DNA from: Adineta ricciae
Taxonomy: Eukaryota; Rotifera; Eurotatoria; Adinetida; Adinetidae
NCBI GenBank assembly: GCA_905250025.1
Contig: CAJNOJ010000042.1
Span: 480,227-544,226 of the forward strand
Reading direction: 5' to 3'
DNA: 64,000 nt
The notes beneath the pieces were generated by a model, which did no database searches, had not been told where the DNA came from, and worked only from the letters and a program-made list of their open reading frames with translations. The translations under genes and the position numbers were made by a program. Below, one piece after another: positions 46,472 to 58,872 of the stretch (positions are counted from its first letter, which is position 1; each line of letters opens with the position of its first letter).

Positions 46472-49400
46472 ATGTTTGCATCTCAACATCAACAAAAACA
46501 ACGAGTTGAACTTGAGGGAGACAAGTCCGATCTCTTGCAGTGTTGTTCCTTTTGCCTGGTGAGCGACCAAACGAAAAAAAAGCAATCTACCCATTTTCCT
46601 TTTGACTATCGGAAATGTGTTCAATTTAAAACTAAAAGTAATTATTACTTATTTTACTTCTGTTCTCTAGGAATTAGTGGGTGGAACGAGTAAAAAACAA
46701 AATTGGAAAGGTTTAGGCATCGCTTTTGTCGTCATTGCGATAGTTTGTTTATTTATTGCCGCGGCGATCTTCCTTACGAGTACTCGTAAGTCCTTATCAA
46801 CGAATCTTTTTCCGTTTAATTACATTACTATTCTCTCAATAGGTTCGACAACATCTTCTCATGGTTTAATTCCAGTCAGTGAACAAGATATATTTAGCAT
46901 AAAAATTCCTAAGCCGTATGTGTCCGATCGAATCGGCACGTTGATTCTATGTACACTCATAAAAATGATTATTTTAGATGGAATGGCACGTGGATATCAG
47001 ATGTATCATTTTCTTATATGGATACGAATGATTCGATATGGATTTATAACTGTGATACATTGCAAGAAAAGTTACTATTTCGAAGAAGTCTCACTAATCA
47101 AGAAGGTACCGCGCCAGGGATTGTCTCGCCATCAACTCGGTATATTTTAATCCCGATTAATAAAGATAAAGTATTGAGACGATTTTCCATTGAATCGGAA
47201 AAGAAAAAAGTCGGCGAATTTCCTCTATTCTTCAGGTACACCGCTACTACACAGACTATTATTACGACTTATATGAAAATTCAAGGAAAATTGCATCAAT
47301 TGCTGTGTGGGATAAAAAAGTTTGGCCGTTATCAGCTGTTCTATACTCAAATTCTGATAGTTACTTCGTAAGGATTATACATCCTGAGTCTTGACGAGTT
47401 GTTAATATGATTTGTCCTCTAGGCTTTTATACAGGATTTTGATATCTATATCTATGACACTGCGAAGGCAACAAGCATTCGTGTAACAACAAATGGCAGC
47501 CGCGAAACGGTTCATAATGGTCTAGTCGAATGGATCTATGAATGTAAGTATCTTTTTCTTCGAGCTAGAAATCTTGATTATTAACATAGACGGAAGCGAA
47601 AGAGCCTAAAGTGAAAAGATATCTAATCATCCGATAAGAGTTTTTATTTATAGAAATACATCAGAGACTCTAATGACGAACTAATAGTCTCTTGTCTTAT
47701 CTTACGCAGATGGAATGTTTTCGATGAATTATTCTGTTTGTTTTTGTTTAGATGAAATTTTCAATCGACATCTTCTACTATTCTGGTCACCGACAGATCG
47801 TTATTTAGCATATGTTAAAATTGACCTCCAAAATGTTTCGAAAACGCATTTTCTCGTCTACGATCTGTCACGTGATATTAATGATCAGTATTCAATCCCG
47901 TATCCAAAATTTGGTGATAAATTACCTTTGATCAATGTTTACATCTATAATATCAAATCAGGAAAATCTTTTCGTGTACCACGTCCAGTTGAATATAGGA
48001 ATTTGAATCCGTAAGAGAAGCAAAGCGCAATAATAATTTGAGAAATTTATGTTTTCTGGATTCTCTAGGAGATCTGACTTGTACATCTATCATGTTGTAT
48101 GGTATTGTGATACGTGTTTAGCAGTTGTTTATGGCAATCGTGGTCAAACGTCAAGTATTATACAACTATATGAAGTTCGCACGACGAATAACGGAAGCGA
48201 TGAAGCTGTGCTGAGATCGCATTGGAAAGAAATGCCCAAAGGGAAAATTCTACCTCGTTTTCTTAAACCGTACTTTGCACCATCGGGTATACACGCTGTC
48301 ATCATACGTTATGACACATACAATGCTGATAAATCAATGCAAAAAGCATATCCCCATGTTGTTCGAATTGACTTTAATCAAACTGTAAGTAGACAGTACG
48401 AGAGGAGAAATTCCATCATACTGACCTTTGTATGTTTTCTTACAAAAGTATCCAGCGATTGGTGCAACATCACCAGGACATATCTATGCAGATGAAATCA
48501 TCCACGTTGATGGTGACAATAACGTTTACTTTACTGGCTCACGTCAAAACTATTCACTAGAACGAGAAGTTTACCGGTAAGACAAACAAAAGAACGAAAT
48601 TTATAATAAAGTTCTCATCAAATAGCTGGAATTACTTGGAAGCGCAAGCTAACGCCGATTGTATTTCATGTAATATTGCAAATCATTCCTGTGGTTATGC
48701 CAATGCACAATTTAGTCCAGGAAAAGGTAGTTATTACATACTGGAATGTTATGGACCATCAGTGCCGTACTCAACACTACACAATCTAACAGATCAAATC
48801 GGTAAATCGATTAGAAGTGTTTGCTTTCTCTAAACATCATGTTCGATAGGTTTAATTAATGAAAATGTCCCATTTCAAACATGGATTAACAATCGATTGA
48901 TGCCATACGTTGATTTCTTCTCAGTGCCGCTCGATGGAAAACATTCAGGTAAAATCAAAACCTCAACGAGAATTTGCCTTCATAGAAAATCTTTCTAGTC
49001 GGTCATGGAATGATCATTTTCCCTCCAACATACAATCCGAATGTAACAATTGCGTCCTATCCCGTCATTGTTTCAATGTAAGATTATCTTTCCTTTCCGC
49101 CACGAATTTCAACAAATGTTCATCTCATTCAATAGAAATGATCGTTTGTATGACCAACGAGTGACGAAAAAATATGCACTACCATTAGTCGAGTGCGTCT
49201 TTTCAACTGATTCGAATACAACAGATGCATGTATATATACATTTAGGTTTGCTCATGTAACAAAAGATAATATTAGCATCGTTCTATTCGACTCACATGG
49301 TAGCACCGGACAAGATGAACATTACTTGAAAAATAATCAACCTGACTGGTTCGATAGACAATATAATGATTATATAAAAGTTGCACAGTAAGCGAAGTGA

Positions 49401-50455
49401 AAATAGAATCTTTTGTTGAAAATAAACTCGTTTTAGACATCTGAAATACCACGAGAAAAAGTTTAATGAAACGCTAAACAGCACAAGATTTGGATTAAAA
49501 GCACGAGTAAGTTCTCTTCACTTCACAATGGGAACCCCAGTGTAAATAATTGATTAGACAAAGCTTATTGTCTGTTTATAATTAGTCTATAGAGGAATTT
49601 CAGGGGAACGTTTAACTTTGATTGACTAGAAATGCAAATGTATATGTAGTTTGAGGATCAAACTCTCGAGACTCAAAGTTCTTGTTGACATGTTTCATTC
49701 AATGACAGATGGAAGTGTTTTTCTCTATATTGGAGCATCAGTGTTAATAAATAAACGATAATTACGCTCCAACTGTTGAGATATTTTCTAAGAGAACCTT
49801 GTATTCCAACTGAGAAAGGCATAAATTTATGGTTTACACTTTGTTTAAGGGTCCTGCTGCTGCTATTGCGCTGAAATTACTTGAACAACCGTATAAAGAC
49901 AACTACGAATATAATTGTGCATTTCTGGATTCGCCTGTTGCTGATCTCTCGTATTACTGTAAGATTCCAACTTGCATATGAACAAGATTACATGTACTTT
50001 CCATTATACTAATTAGATGCTTTCTATACTGAACGAATCAATGGATTACAAGAAAATATTCAATCAGTAAGGAGCATCACGTCTGCTTCTATTGCAAATA
50101 GATAAATCGTTGTATTCTGTTTAGTCTCGTCGTTTGAACATCCGTAATAAAAGTATAGCGATCGTACATGGAACGGCTGATGGTAAATCTTGCTGAAAGG
50201 CAAATGATCTCACTTATATTTTTGTTTCGTTTAGAGGAAGTGCATTTTAAACACTCAGCAGCATTAGCAAAAACATTCATTCAACTGGGTGTTGATTTTC
50301 AATTCAAGGTTTATCCAGATGCAGACCATGATTTCGAAAAGCAACCAGCATTGCATGATGATTACTTTGTTTTCCAACGTAAATTCTTTCAAGATTGTCT
50401 TGGCGGACGAGTGAACAAAGAACGGAAACCAGTCATACCAGAAGAGCATGATTAA
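46472..50455 (+). CDS. DPP6/DPP10-like inactive dipeptidyl-peptidase membrane protein
   Basis: Type II membrane protein of the prolyl oligopeptidase S9B family. Eighteen exons: 46472-46558, 46671-46785, 46843-46921, 46978-47170, 47236-47367, 47423-47543, 47752-48010, 48069-48384, 48449-48576, 48626-48801, 48850-48948, 48999-49077, 49136-49387, 49437-49506, 49850-49958, 50017-50066, 50125-50182, 50235-50455; 847 residues in frame. A cytosolic tail of about 40 residues precedes a signal anchor (GIAFVVIAIVCLFIAAAIFL), then the beta-propeller (WNGTWISDVSFSYMDTND, LIEWIYEYEIFNRHL-like segment, FWSPTDRYLAYVKID) and an alpha/beta hydrolase domain. The nucleophile motif GWSYGG of active DPP4 reads FGLKARG here, so Ser is replaced by Lys; the Asp (VHGTADEEVHF) and His (YPDADHD) remain. 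In mammals DPP6/10 are Kv4 channel subunits; that role here is inference. Confidence 0.88.
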
Positions 50456-50820
50456 CGATGACGCACACACACACACACATTCTATCGTTGTTCTTCCTTG
50501 ATGTACCCCGGTGTATGACATGCATCGGAAAAGAAAACAAATTTGAATTTTATTTTGTGTATATATATATATTTTACAAATCCTATACATATACATACAT
50601 ATATATCCAACTTATTCTGTTCAGCTCAAGTTGTTTTTCGAGGAGCTTGTTAGCTTTATTTGTATTTTTGTTTTCTTTTGGTGTTTTATTTCCCAACGAA
50701 AAAAAAAAACAAGACAGACAATTGTTCAGATAGAAAATAGCGATGTTTTTCGAGACACTATATGTCTGGCGTCGATGGCATGGTAAGAAGACGACTGTTA
50801 AAACGTTTTGGTGGCCATAT

Positions 50821-51476
50821 CTAGAATGCAATCGAATCGAACAAGACGAAAGAAATGCGTTTAGATGTTACTCTAGCTAATGTTTTTCCTTCGATTAAAC
50901 CCATTGGTACAATTTTAATCTCTTCATGGTTGTTGTTTGTTAACAGACTAATAGCAACACTTCCTTTAGGAATCTAGAGGAAATGTTAAAGGAAACGAAG
51001 ACAATGCTATGGAAGAATGTTACTCGAACTAGTTTTACTCTTGTATTCTTCGGTTGCGTATTAATCGTGTCATCAGTAACTGCTATCACACGGCCGAAGA
51101 TTGTGTCATGATGATTGTCAGGTGATTTCACACATATCAAATCATTTCTACACTAAAAAAAAAACAATTTACCCGTAACTTTTTTTCGCGAAATCGTTCA
51201 ATTTTCATATTAGCTGATAGAGTAATTAGATCTACCAAGTACGATTTTTTGTATTCAAACAGTTTTATTACAGAGACTTTCAACAAATTCAAGTAATACC
51301 TATTCAATGCTAATCGATTCCATTTATCTAGAATGACAATGTCACCTAATTGAAACAATTCATTATGATTCTCATCCAGATGAACAAAATCCATGAGAAT
51401 CCGTTGTAACCAATAGCACGATATTCCGCCATATAAATACCGACCAAATGTTCGAATTAATGGTCTCATCGAATAT
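50821..51476 (-). CDS. IMMP2L-like mitochondrial inner-membrane signal peptidase (5' end unresolved)
   Basis: S26-family resemblance. Exons 51300-51476, 51024-51147 and 50821-50973, joined in frame. Visible: nucleophile motif YSMRPLI, GDIVILDKWNRL (like DVVLLNHW in IMMP2L), NDLICVKSPDN (like GDIVSLVSPKN), GRVIAVTDDTI (like KRVIALEGDIV), RIPKGSVAI, and VPMGLIEGKTLARV near the C-terminus. The lysine of the Ser-Lys dyad, expected just before RVIA, is Gly here (IFGRVIA). About 30 extra residues lie between SMRP and GDIV. The upstream exon encoding the N-terminus and membrane segment was not found; an acceptor precedes 51476. Assignment rests on motif order and spacing only. Confidence 0.55.
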
Positions 51477-51951
51477 CTACAAGTAAAATTTAATCATCAT
51501 TTTCTGAATTAGTGTGTTGCATACATTCATATCTAGATATATCTCAAATAATTTCACACAAACACACTTTCGAGAACGAGAGAAAGACAATTTTGAACAA
51601 GTTAATCACACACACACACATAAATGTAAGAAGAAGAGCAAAATAAATAAATAAAGAAGAAGCGATCACCTATGTTTTTTGTTCAATCTGTACACAAGAT
51701 TAAATAAAAGCAGAATAGACATGCACAATGAAAAAAAAAGGAAAAGGAAGAACGATCATCGCGGCTTGAAATTCATCTGTGCCAGGAGATAATCAAAACA
51801 TGTACGAATATCTGACATCTCTTTCGATCTTACGATTTTCTTCTTCAATAAATAATCATAATCATCATTAGAAAAAGTATAACTGACATATGTAATTCAT
51901 GCAGATAGATATTGAGAAAAAGAACACCGGAGAAAGATGCATTCTTTTATA
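51477..51951. other. Intergenic, low complexity
   Basis: CA-repeat and A-rich sequence between the IMMP2L-like gene and the 3' end of the Myt1-like gene. The missing 5' exon of the peptidase gene may lie here, but I could not identify it. Confidence 0.5.
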
Positions 51952-54108
51952 TTAATCTTCAGTTCCACTACTGTCAAATTTGAATTGAACTGGAGACTTT
52001 CGACTAATGAAAACGAAAATCAAAAGATATGGTTTGAACCCAAAGAAAAGAAACTTACAAATAGATATGATCATCATTGATATCTTCATCAGAATCACCA
52101 GGAAACAGACGAACTCGAAGTGGATCACCAACAACTGGTGGTGGAGGCGTTCTATAACATCAACAGTACATTTCATCATTCGAACAAGGATCAAACTTAC
52201 AATCGAGACTTATCATGAATCGAATGAAGTCGAAATTCATCTACGAAGTAAAACGGATGAAGAATATATTTAACATTTAAAAAATCCCATACACACCATC
52301 TGAAAGTTCATCATGATAACCACCGTAATTTGGTGGTCGTTTGGGTTTTTTAATTGGTGTTCGACAGCCATGACTAGCTGGTGAATCAGTTCCACCAATT
52401 GATGAAACAGTCTATTGAAAAAGAATTCATTGATTTTCTCGAGAAATTCTATTGGAAAAAAATCATACATGTTCATGACGGTGTTGATTAAATGCAAACG
52501 GTGATGGCATATGACATATCTGAAACATCACCCATATCTATATCACTTTTCCATTTCGATTCACATACTTGATCACGAATCGTTGGACTATTGAGAACTT
52601 CTTTAGCCGACGGACGTAATTTGTGATCTGCATGTATCATTTGAAGTAAAAGTTCCTTTAATTTCATATCAGTTAACACTGAACACATGAAGAAATAAAT
52701 ACTCATTGAAAATTATCTTCGTTAGTGTTCTACCTGAAATGATTTCTACTGGAATGTTGGCTCCACGAATATCTGACCAAAGATCGCCTGTTACAGGCAT
52801 ATCATAATCACTAACTAATTCAAGTGCTGCCATGCCTAAGCTAAAGACATCAGCTGCTGTGGTTATTGTACCTGAAAGAACTTCAAATGCAAGATAACGC
52901 GCATCGCCATCTTGTGCCAATGTTGATGCCTATGAAAGAATACCAACAACGAATGAAAGATTTTTTTGAAAATAAAAACTTCAATTCCTACACTTCGTAG
53001 ATCATGTACAATACCAAAATCACACAGTTTAAGAATGCCATCACTTGTAATGAGTATATTTTCAGGTTTTACCTTCAAATGATACGTGTGTCAGAATGAG
53101 TTCTCAAAATTCTATTTTTAGTACTTACATCCATATGAACGTAATATAATGAGTGAAGAAAATCCAGAGCCTAAAATCATTCGATTCAGTGAATAAAGCT
53201 ATTGAAACAAGATGTTTACTTGACTAATTTGATACAGGAAATGCCAAATCATTGGTTGAGTCATTGAATGTTCAGCAGCATATTCTAATAAGCTATATGC
53301 ACACATTCAGGGTAAAAACTTTTTTGGAATTCATTATTGATTTCATACTGACTTGCTTTCACAAAGTTCTGTTTGGATATATAAACGTTCGCGTTCTTCC
53401 CAGGCACGAATAATTTTCAAAATATTCTGATGTGTAGCGAGTGCTTCGTGAAAACGCACTTCTTTCAGTTTATGATCCCTGAATTTCCGATACAGACATC
53501 ATTTCTTCGAGAAAAACCAATCTTACCGATCTGATTTCCCACGAAACTTAGTCAAAGATCGTTTAATTGCATACAACTGATTATCTTCTTTGTTACGAAC
53601 TTTGTAAACCTAACGAGATCATTCAATAATATCCAGGCTTTTACTGTCTTTCTCTTACTTCAGCAAATGATCCACGTCCGATGCATTCGAGATGTTCGAA
53701 ACATTCATCCCAATATGTCGACGTTATGGATTTGGTGTAAAAAGGACTTTCTAATGCTAAACAAGGATTAGAAATAAGATCAGAATGGAGATAGATGAGC
53801 AATACGTACCTATACCGTAAGAATCTGTACTAACTGACACAGCATTCGATGGACGAATGGCAGCGGCAGGTGTGAAGTATCGAAAGACACGGCATGACAC
53901 AGGTTTTGGTGGTTGATGTAATGCTGCACCACGACGACTTGCCTGAGACGAAATCAATTCGTTTAGGAATGATTCGAAACAGAAGAAAAAAAACGTATGA
54001 TTTTACTTTTTTACTCGAAAATATATGAAATGAATTGTTTGATGTTCGTTCTGGGGAAAAAATCAGTTCACTTTCAGTCGTCATCCTTGTCTCGTGTGAC
54101 AAGGTCAT
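51952..54108 (-). CDS. PKMYT1: Myt1/Wee1-type inhibitory CDK1 kinase
   Basis: Kinase phosphorylating CDK1 on Thr14/Tyr15 to hold cells in G2. Fifteen exons: 54007-54108, 53810-53942, 53659-53756, 53527-53609, 53353-53478, 53220-53292, 53129-53170, 52992-53072, 52734-52929, 52569-52678, 52469-52519, 52297-52411, 52201-52240, 52059-52151, 51952-52003; 464 residues in frame, near PKMYT1 (499). Visible: PPKPVSCRVFR (N-terminal family motif), CIGRGSFAEVYKVRNKED, LYAIKRSL lysine, HMDVKPENILI, CDFGIVHDL, DGDARYLAFEVL, TTAADVFSLGMAALELV, and KLRPSAKEVLNSP. Catalytic HRD is HMD, as HLD in vertebrate Myt1. No clear membrane segment follows the kinase; the tail is hydrophilic (LTPPPPVVGDPLRVRLFPGD). The open frame extends upstream to 54183, so the start could be there. 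Confidence 0.88.
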
Positions 54109-54524
54109 CAAAACAGAATCTGGAAGTATAAGAAAAATGCATCGCACGCTGGAACATTCGTTCATTGGAAACAAACTCTTCATCGAATGAAACTACTTCA
54201 TTGTTTTTTTTATTGAAATGAATGACAAGTAAATGGACAATTTTCAGTAGATTGATATTAGTAAACTGATCAACAGACAGTCAGTCGTATTAGTATTGTC
54301 CTCTACGTGAAATATTTGTTTGCTTTGAAGAAAGTTTTGTAAGTCAATAAATTGAAAAAAAAAAGAAACACAACATTCATTAACATCTGATTTAATCTGT
54401 GTATTTTAAGCCAAATGTATCAGATGAATCGAATGTGAAATATAGAGAAAAAAAAAGTTCAATGAATAGAAATAACTGCTAGAATATTCATGTCAAAAAA
54501 AATTGTGTGCTGATGTTTAGGCTG
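54109..54524. other. Intergenic, nothing recognised
   Basis: Short AT-rich spacer between the Myt1 start and the 3' end of the small hydrophilic gene, with A-runs but no coding signal. Confidence 0.6.
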
Positions 54525-54779
54525 TTATTCATGTTCGTGTTGAGTTAGTGGATGTAAGCCATGGACATGACGATCCAGATTAGCCTCAGCTGCTTTTTCG
54601 GGAATGACTGTATCACCATGCGAATTCATACCATTCAAATTACTAGTCGAAACAGGAGTTTTCGTTGGATGGTGTTCAACAACTGCTTCTTTTTCAGCAG
54701 AAAGTGTGCCTTCAGCAGCTGCCTTAGTTGGTAATTTGGAATTACCGTGTTCATCCATACCTTGCGTATTAGATGCCAT
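54525..54779 (-). CDS. Small hydrophilic repeat protein, unrecognised
   Basis: 84 residues, single exon, start MASNTQGMDEHGN, end PLTQHEHE. Strongly polar, rich in Ala, Glu, His, Thr and Pro, without a hydrophobic segment, so probably disordered and cytosolic. Two diverged copies of a unit of about 22 residues are visible: NTQGMDEHGNSKLPTKAAAE at about 4-23 and NLNGMNSHGDTVIPEKAAE at about 47-65, sharing G-M-[DN]-x-H-G-x-x-x-P-x-K-A-A. Composition recalls hydrophilins and LEA-like desiccation proteins, common in bdelloids, but no LEA motif was recognised. A splice-acceptor-like TTTTTCAG is not clearly linked. The clean frame and the repeat argue that it is real. Confidence 0.6.
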   Translation of the reverse strand: MASNTQGMDEHGNSKLPTKAAAEGTLSAEKEAVVEHHPTKTPVSTSNLNGMNSHGDTVIPEKAAEANLDRHVHGLHPLTQHEHE

Positions 54780-55363
54780 TGTCTACACTATCTATTTTTC
54801 AGGCAAAAGATATTGAATGAGAAGAAATCTAAAAAATGACATATACACATTTGCATTTTTGATTTTTGTCATCTCATTATATTATAAACTCTATTTTTCG
54901 ATTTGAATTTCTTATGTCACACACAGGAAAAAAAGAAAGAAAACCAATTGAGAGAACAAAGAAGTAAAGTTGAACAAAAAAAGCCAATTTACGGTAGTTG
55001 TTTGTTTGTTTGTTTCTTGATGGTAACACACGCCGTTGATGACAAAATGAATAGTCCGCAAAGAAATACGACGTAGTATGCGTGTACGTGCATGAATTAT
55101 TAACGCACGAAAGAGAAAGAGAAAGAAAAAATAGAGAACAACATCAATAATAACAACAGAAGAGGAGAAAAAAGAAAAATACAATCAGTCAAGAAGAAAT
55201 GAACGATGCCCGTAGACAAACAATCAAACAAATAGAAGAGCAGAAAAAGAGATTCATTGTCTGTACAGATTTAGATTCGAAAATAGGAGATAAATTAGAA
55301 TGAAAGAATTCTCACAAATAACGTGAGATACAATTATTTTGGTTTCGTCTTCTTTGATTGAGA
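54780..55363. other. Intergenic, nothing recognised
   Basis: AT-rich spacer with purine runs; likely promoter of the small hydrophilic gene and 3' UTR of BCL9. Confidence 0.6.
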
Positions 55364-58300
55364 TCACCAATAAGGAAGTTGTTGAACACCGTCTACACCT
55401 AGATTTGATGGTGGTGGTTGAAGATCATTGAATTGTGGAGCAAACGATGGATCATTTGTTGACATATTACTCATACTAGTAAATTGTTGTTGAGATGCAA
55501 ACATCGTATTGTTACCATTCGATCCAGGTGGTCCCTGTGGTTGCCCATCAGGACCATTTCCTGACGATGCATGATAATGAATTGTACCCGTTTGAAGGTC
55601 GGGCGGTGGTCCACCGGGACCTAGATTTTGAATATTCAATTGCTGTATAGACATTGTCGTTGATACGTATGTATTATTGATTGACTGAGGCGGCGGTCGA
55701 CCATCGTTCGGATGCATTGGTTGATGATGCATTTGTGGATGAGGCTGCATATGAGGGTGCATGTGAGGGTGATGGGGATGATGAGACGGTGGTGGTGGTT
55801 GTCCCATACCAAAGCCGTCGTCCATCATCGATGGGAAACGCATATGTTGCTGTGGATGCCCTGGCAGTGGTGGACCACCTAGCATTGGATCCATATTGTG
55901 CATTTTACCGTAGTGTGGTGGTGGTAAATGATGAAGATGTTGTTGCATGGGATCGGACGACGGTGGTGGTAAACCTTTTGAAGAACGCGGCGGACCGCCA
56001 GGATGTGAGAGCATCATTCCAGATGGATCATGTACATGATGTGGAGGCATCATTTTGTACATGTGTGGATGTGGGGGTGGTAGATTACCGCCATGATGTG
56101 GATTGTAATGTGGTGGCATAGGTTCTAGCATGCCCATCATTCGATGATGTGGATTCATATTCTAAAGAAAAGAAAATCCCCGAAGATATTAAGACAATCC
56201 TATTTTTTAAATTCATTTTTCATACTTGAAACTGCATTTGTTGTTGTTGTTGATGATGAGGTGGCAAAGGCATATGAGACGGTGGAGGTAATTGATCTAT
56301 AGATCTAGTCATATGTGGTAGATTTTGACTAGCTAACGATGGTCCACTACCAGGAAGATTAGACGATAACGATGATGGTTTCGAAGATGAAGCAGTTGAT
56401 GAATTGTATGGCGAATTAGCCGATTGTAAACTATTAGTCATTTGTAACATACTGCTTAGAGGTGGAGCCATGTTGGATGTTGGCGTTTTCGGACCACCGT
56501 TCATATCCAATGGTTCGTCTTTAGCTGATGAATTTGGATTGTTTGAAAGCATCAATGGTGATGACAGATTACTGTTGCCGGGTAATTTTCCAGGTCTTGG
56601 TGACGCAGCTGATACACCGGAGGGTGTGAGATGTGAGGGTGGCCCTTGCGAAATATGCGTAGGTGTTCCAGGATCAGTCAATGGTTGCCCACATGATAAT
56701 GGATTCATATTATTATTTGGTGTCGATGTTGATCGTGTCATTGGTGTCATTGGTTCATCTTTCAACGATGAAGAAGAGGATGGTATTGGCGGACCACCGC
56801 TAACTCCATTTGATGGACGATAAGCGCGATTCAAATGCCTAGAAATCATCAATTCTTCGCCTTCCATCCCTAAAACATAGATAAAAGGAGTTGACATGAA
56901 AATTTATCCCCCAAGGTATCTGTATATGTACCGAATTCATTATAGTCCATTTGTGTTGGCGATGCTGTTAATTGTACTTCACCAACATTGCCGCCTAGTT
57001 TCTTGTTCACGGATGATGGTAGAGAATCGGGAACAAATTTTTCTGGTTGTCCAACTTTGTACAGACGGGGAGCACCCGATGGTTCCATTTTCGGGGAAAG
57101 TAATTTTCCATTTGGTCCCAAATTACCACCTGCAGATGTTGTAGCGATTGGAGGTGTTAATGAAGAAGGTGATGCTGAAGAGTACGGTGGCGGTTGTCCG
57201 CGCATAAGTTGACCTTTCCCTTCCATATGTTCCATTTGCATCTTATTCCAGTCTCGTGCTGCTTGGGATTGTAGATGTGGCGGAGGTAGCTGTCCATATA
57301 GATCACCTGGTCCAGGTCCATATTGTCCCGGAAAATTTGGTGGCATCGGTCCATTCATGTAACCAGGATGTGGTTGCGGTACACCGTTCATATCAAGCAT
57401 CATTCCATCAGGTCCTCGCATACCTGGAGGTAACATATGTGGCGGTGGTGGCCCAATTCCCATCATGTGATGCGGTGGGCCGACACCATGTGGACTGTTC
57501 ATCATCATCATTTGTTGTTGATGTGGATCAAGCGGACCCGGAGGCAATGGTCCGCCGTTCACTGATGGTGGCATATTCGCAGCAGCAGCAGCTGCTGCTG
57601 CTGCAGCATTAGCATTTGCTTTACTTCTGCCGCCACGAGCCCGTCCGCCCGTGATTTTTGACTTTAAATCTTCGATTTTATTCAATTGATTTTTTCGATG
57701 TTTGGCTCGTTCAGGTGTTAGATTTTCGATTCCGTCTGATGGTGGCTGACCATTCATCATCATGGGACCAGGTGGCATGAGATGATTCGGTGGAGGTAGA
57801 CCACCAGGACCGGGCGTGAGACGACCAAAAGGTGGCTGTTGTTGATGTGGATGATAGTGTGGATGCGGCCAATTTGGTGGTGGACCGCCGTTTGGATGTG
57901 GTAAGTGTGGATTGTGCGGACCGGGACCACCCATCATCATTTGCATAGTTCGAGGTGAATGACATCCGGGTGGTGGTGGACCGTGATTCATATGTATCGG
58001 ACCGCCAAGTAACGAATTATTAGGACCATTGTTCATATTATTCGAGAGAGTCTAAAACAGTAAAAGAATAAGAACCGAAATCAAAACTCATCATTTACTA
58101 ACATTCAAATATTGAGTAGTTGATGGTAAAGCTCTATGATAATCAATAATATTCGGATGGTCATTTTTCATAACAGCTTCAGCAGCTTCATTTGCCAATT
58201 GTGTTGTAAATACAAACACTTGATTATTTGTTTGTAAGAATGGGCTTTCATTATTTGCTGCATATTGATTTCGTGGTGACATTGGCATGTAAGATGATGG

Positions 58301-58872
58301 TGGCATTGTGGGTAGAGGTTGCTGTTGTTGTAAAGATGGTGGTGGTGGCGGTGGTGTTTGTTGTGTAAATAAGGAAGAATTAGGCGTTGTTCTACCGATG
58401 TTGTTATTATTATTATTATTGTTATTAGTATTACTTGCTGGACCAAAATCGTATGATGATGGACCATTATCATTACCATTACGAGATGGTGTTGAAGAAG
58501 GTGGTGGATGCTGTAAAGGACCATTCGATAGCGCTTGAAAAACAACAACAACAAACAGTTAGTTCGTTTTATAACGAATACAACACAAAAGAGATTTCTC
58601 TTACGTGTTCCTGTTCTACTAAGTGATCGTTCAGGTTCAGTTTGCTCAGTCTTTTGCGGTTTAATCGCAGATAATGATTCGAGATCAGTTGATGATGGAT
58701 CACTAAGCTCATCGAGTTTGCGTTTATTAGGTTTGTTACTAATCTGTACTGGTGGTCTCGACGAAAAAATATCAGAAAATTGGTTCATAGGAGATTCCGA
58801 CGAAGGCATTGGATGAATCGGTTCATTAGAATGTAATAACATGGTTGCGGGCGGTAATGTTCCACTCTCCAT
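55364..58872 (-). CDS. BCL9: BCL9/legless-type Wnt co-activator
   Basis: Nuclear adaptor linking beta-catenin to Pygopus. Exons 58605-58872, 58103-58533, 56932-58051, 56226-56869, 55364-56161; 1086 residues in frame. Early basic NLS-like KPNKRKLDEL; then HD1, the Pygo-PHD-binding helix region (QVFVFTTQLANEAAEAVMKN ... NIIDYHRALP, about 200-240), the clearest diagnostic; then a helix resembling HD2 (ENLTPERAKHRKNQLNKIED, about 345-365) that would bind beta-catenin; followed by a basic GGRARGGRSK stretch, an alanine run, and a very Pro/Met/His/Gly-rich tail typical of the family. A spliced upstream exon is possible because TTTTAG precedes the ATG by about 11 bases. Large open frames on the opposite strand here are shadows of biased codons. 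Confidence 0.88.
57583..57612 (-). repeat. Trinucleotide run encoding polyalanine in BCL9
   Basis: GCAGCAGCAGCTGCTGCTGC-type run within the third BCL9 exon, encoding about nine to ten alanines directly after KANANA. Confidence 0.85.

Noticed and set aside
51153..51172. Possible 20-base intron in the IMMP2L-like gene
   Set aside because: It is far below the size of other introns here; a longer intron (51148-51299) gives a better match to the family.
55681..56823. Long + strand open frames (146 and 139 codons)
   Set aside because: They lie antisense to the Pro/His/Met-rich BCL9 exons; codon bias on the minus strand removes stops from the plus strand.
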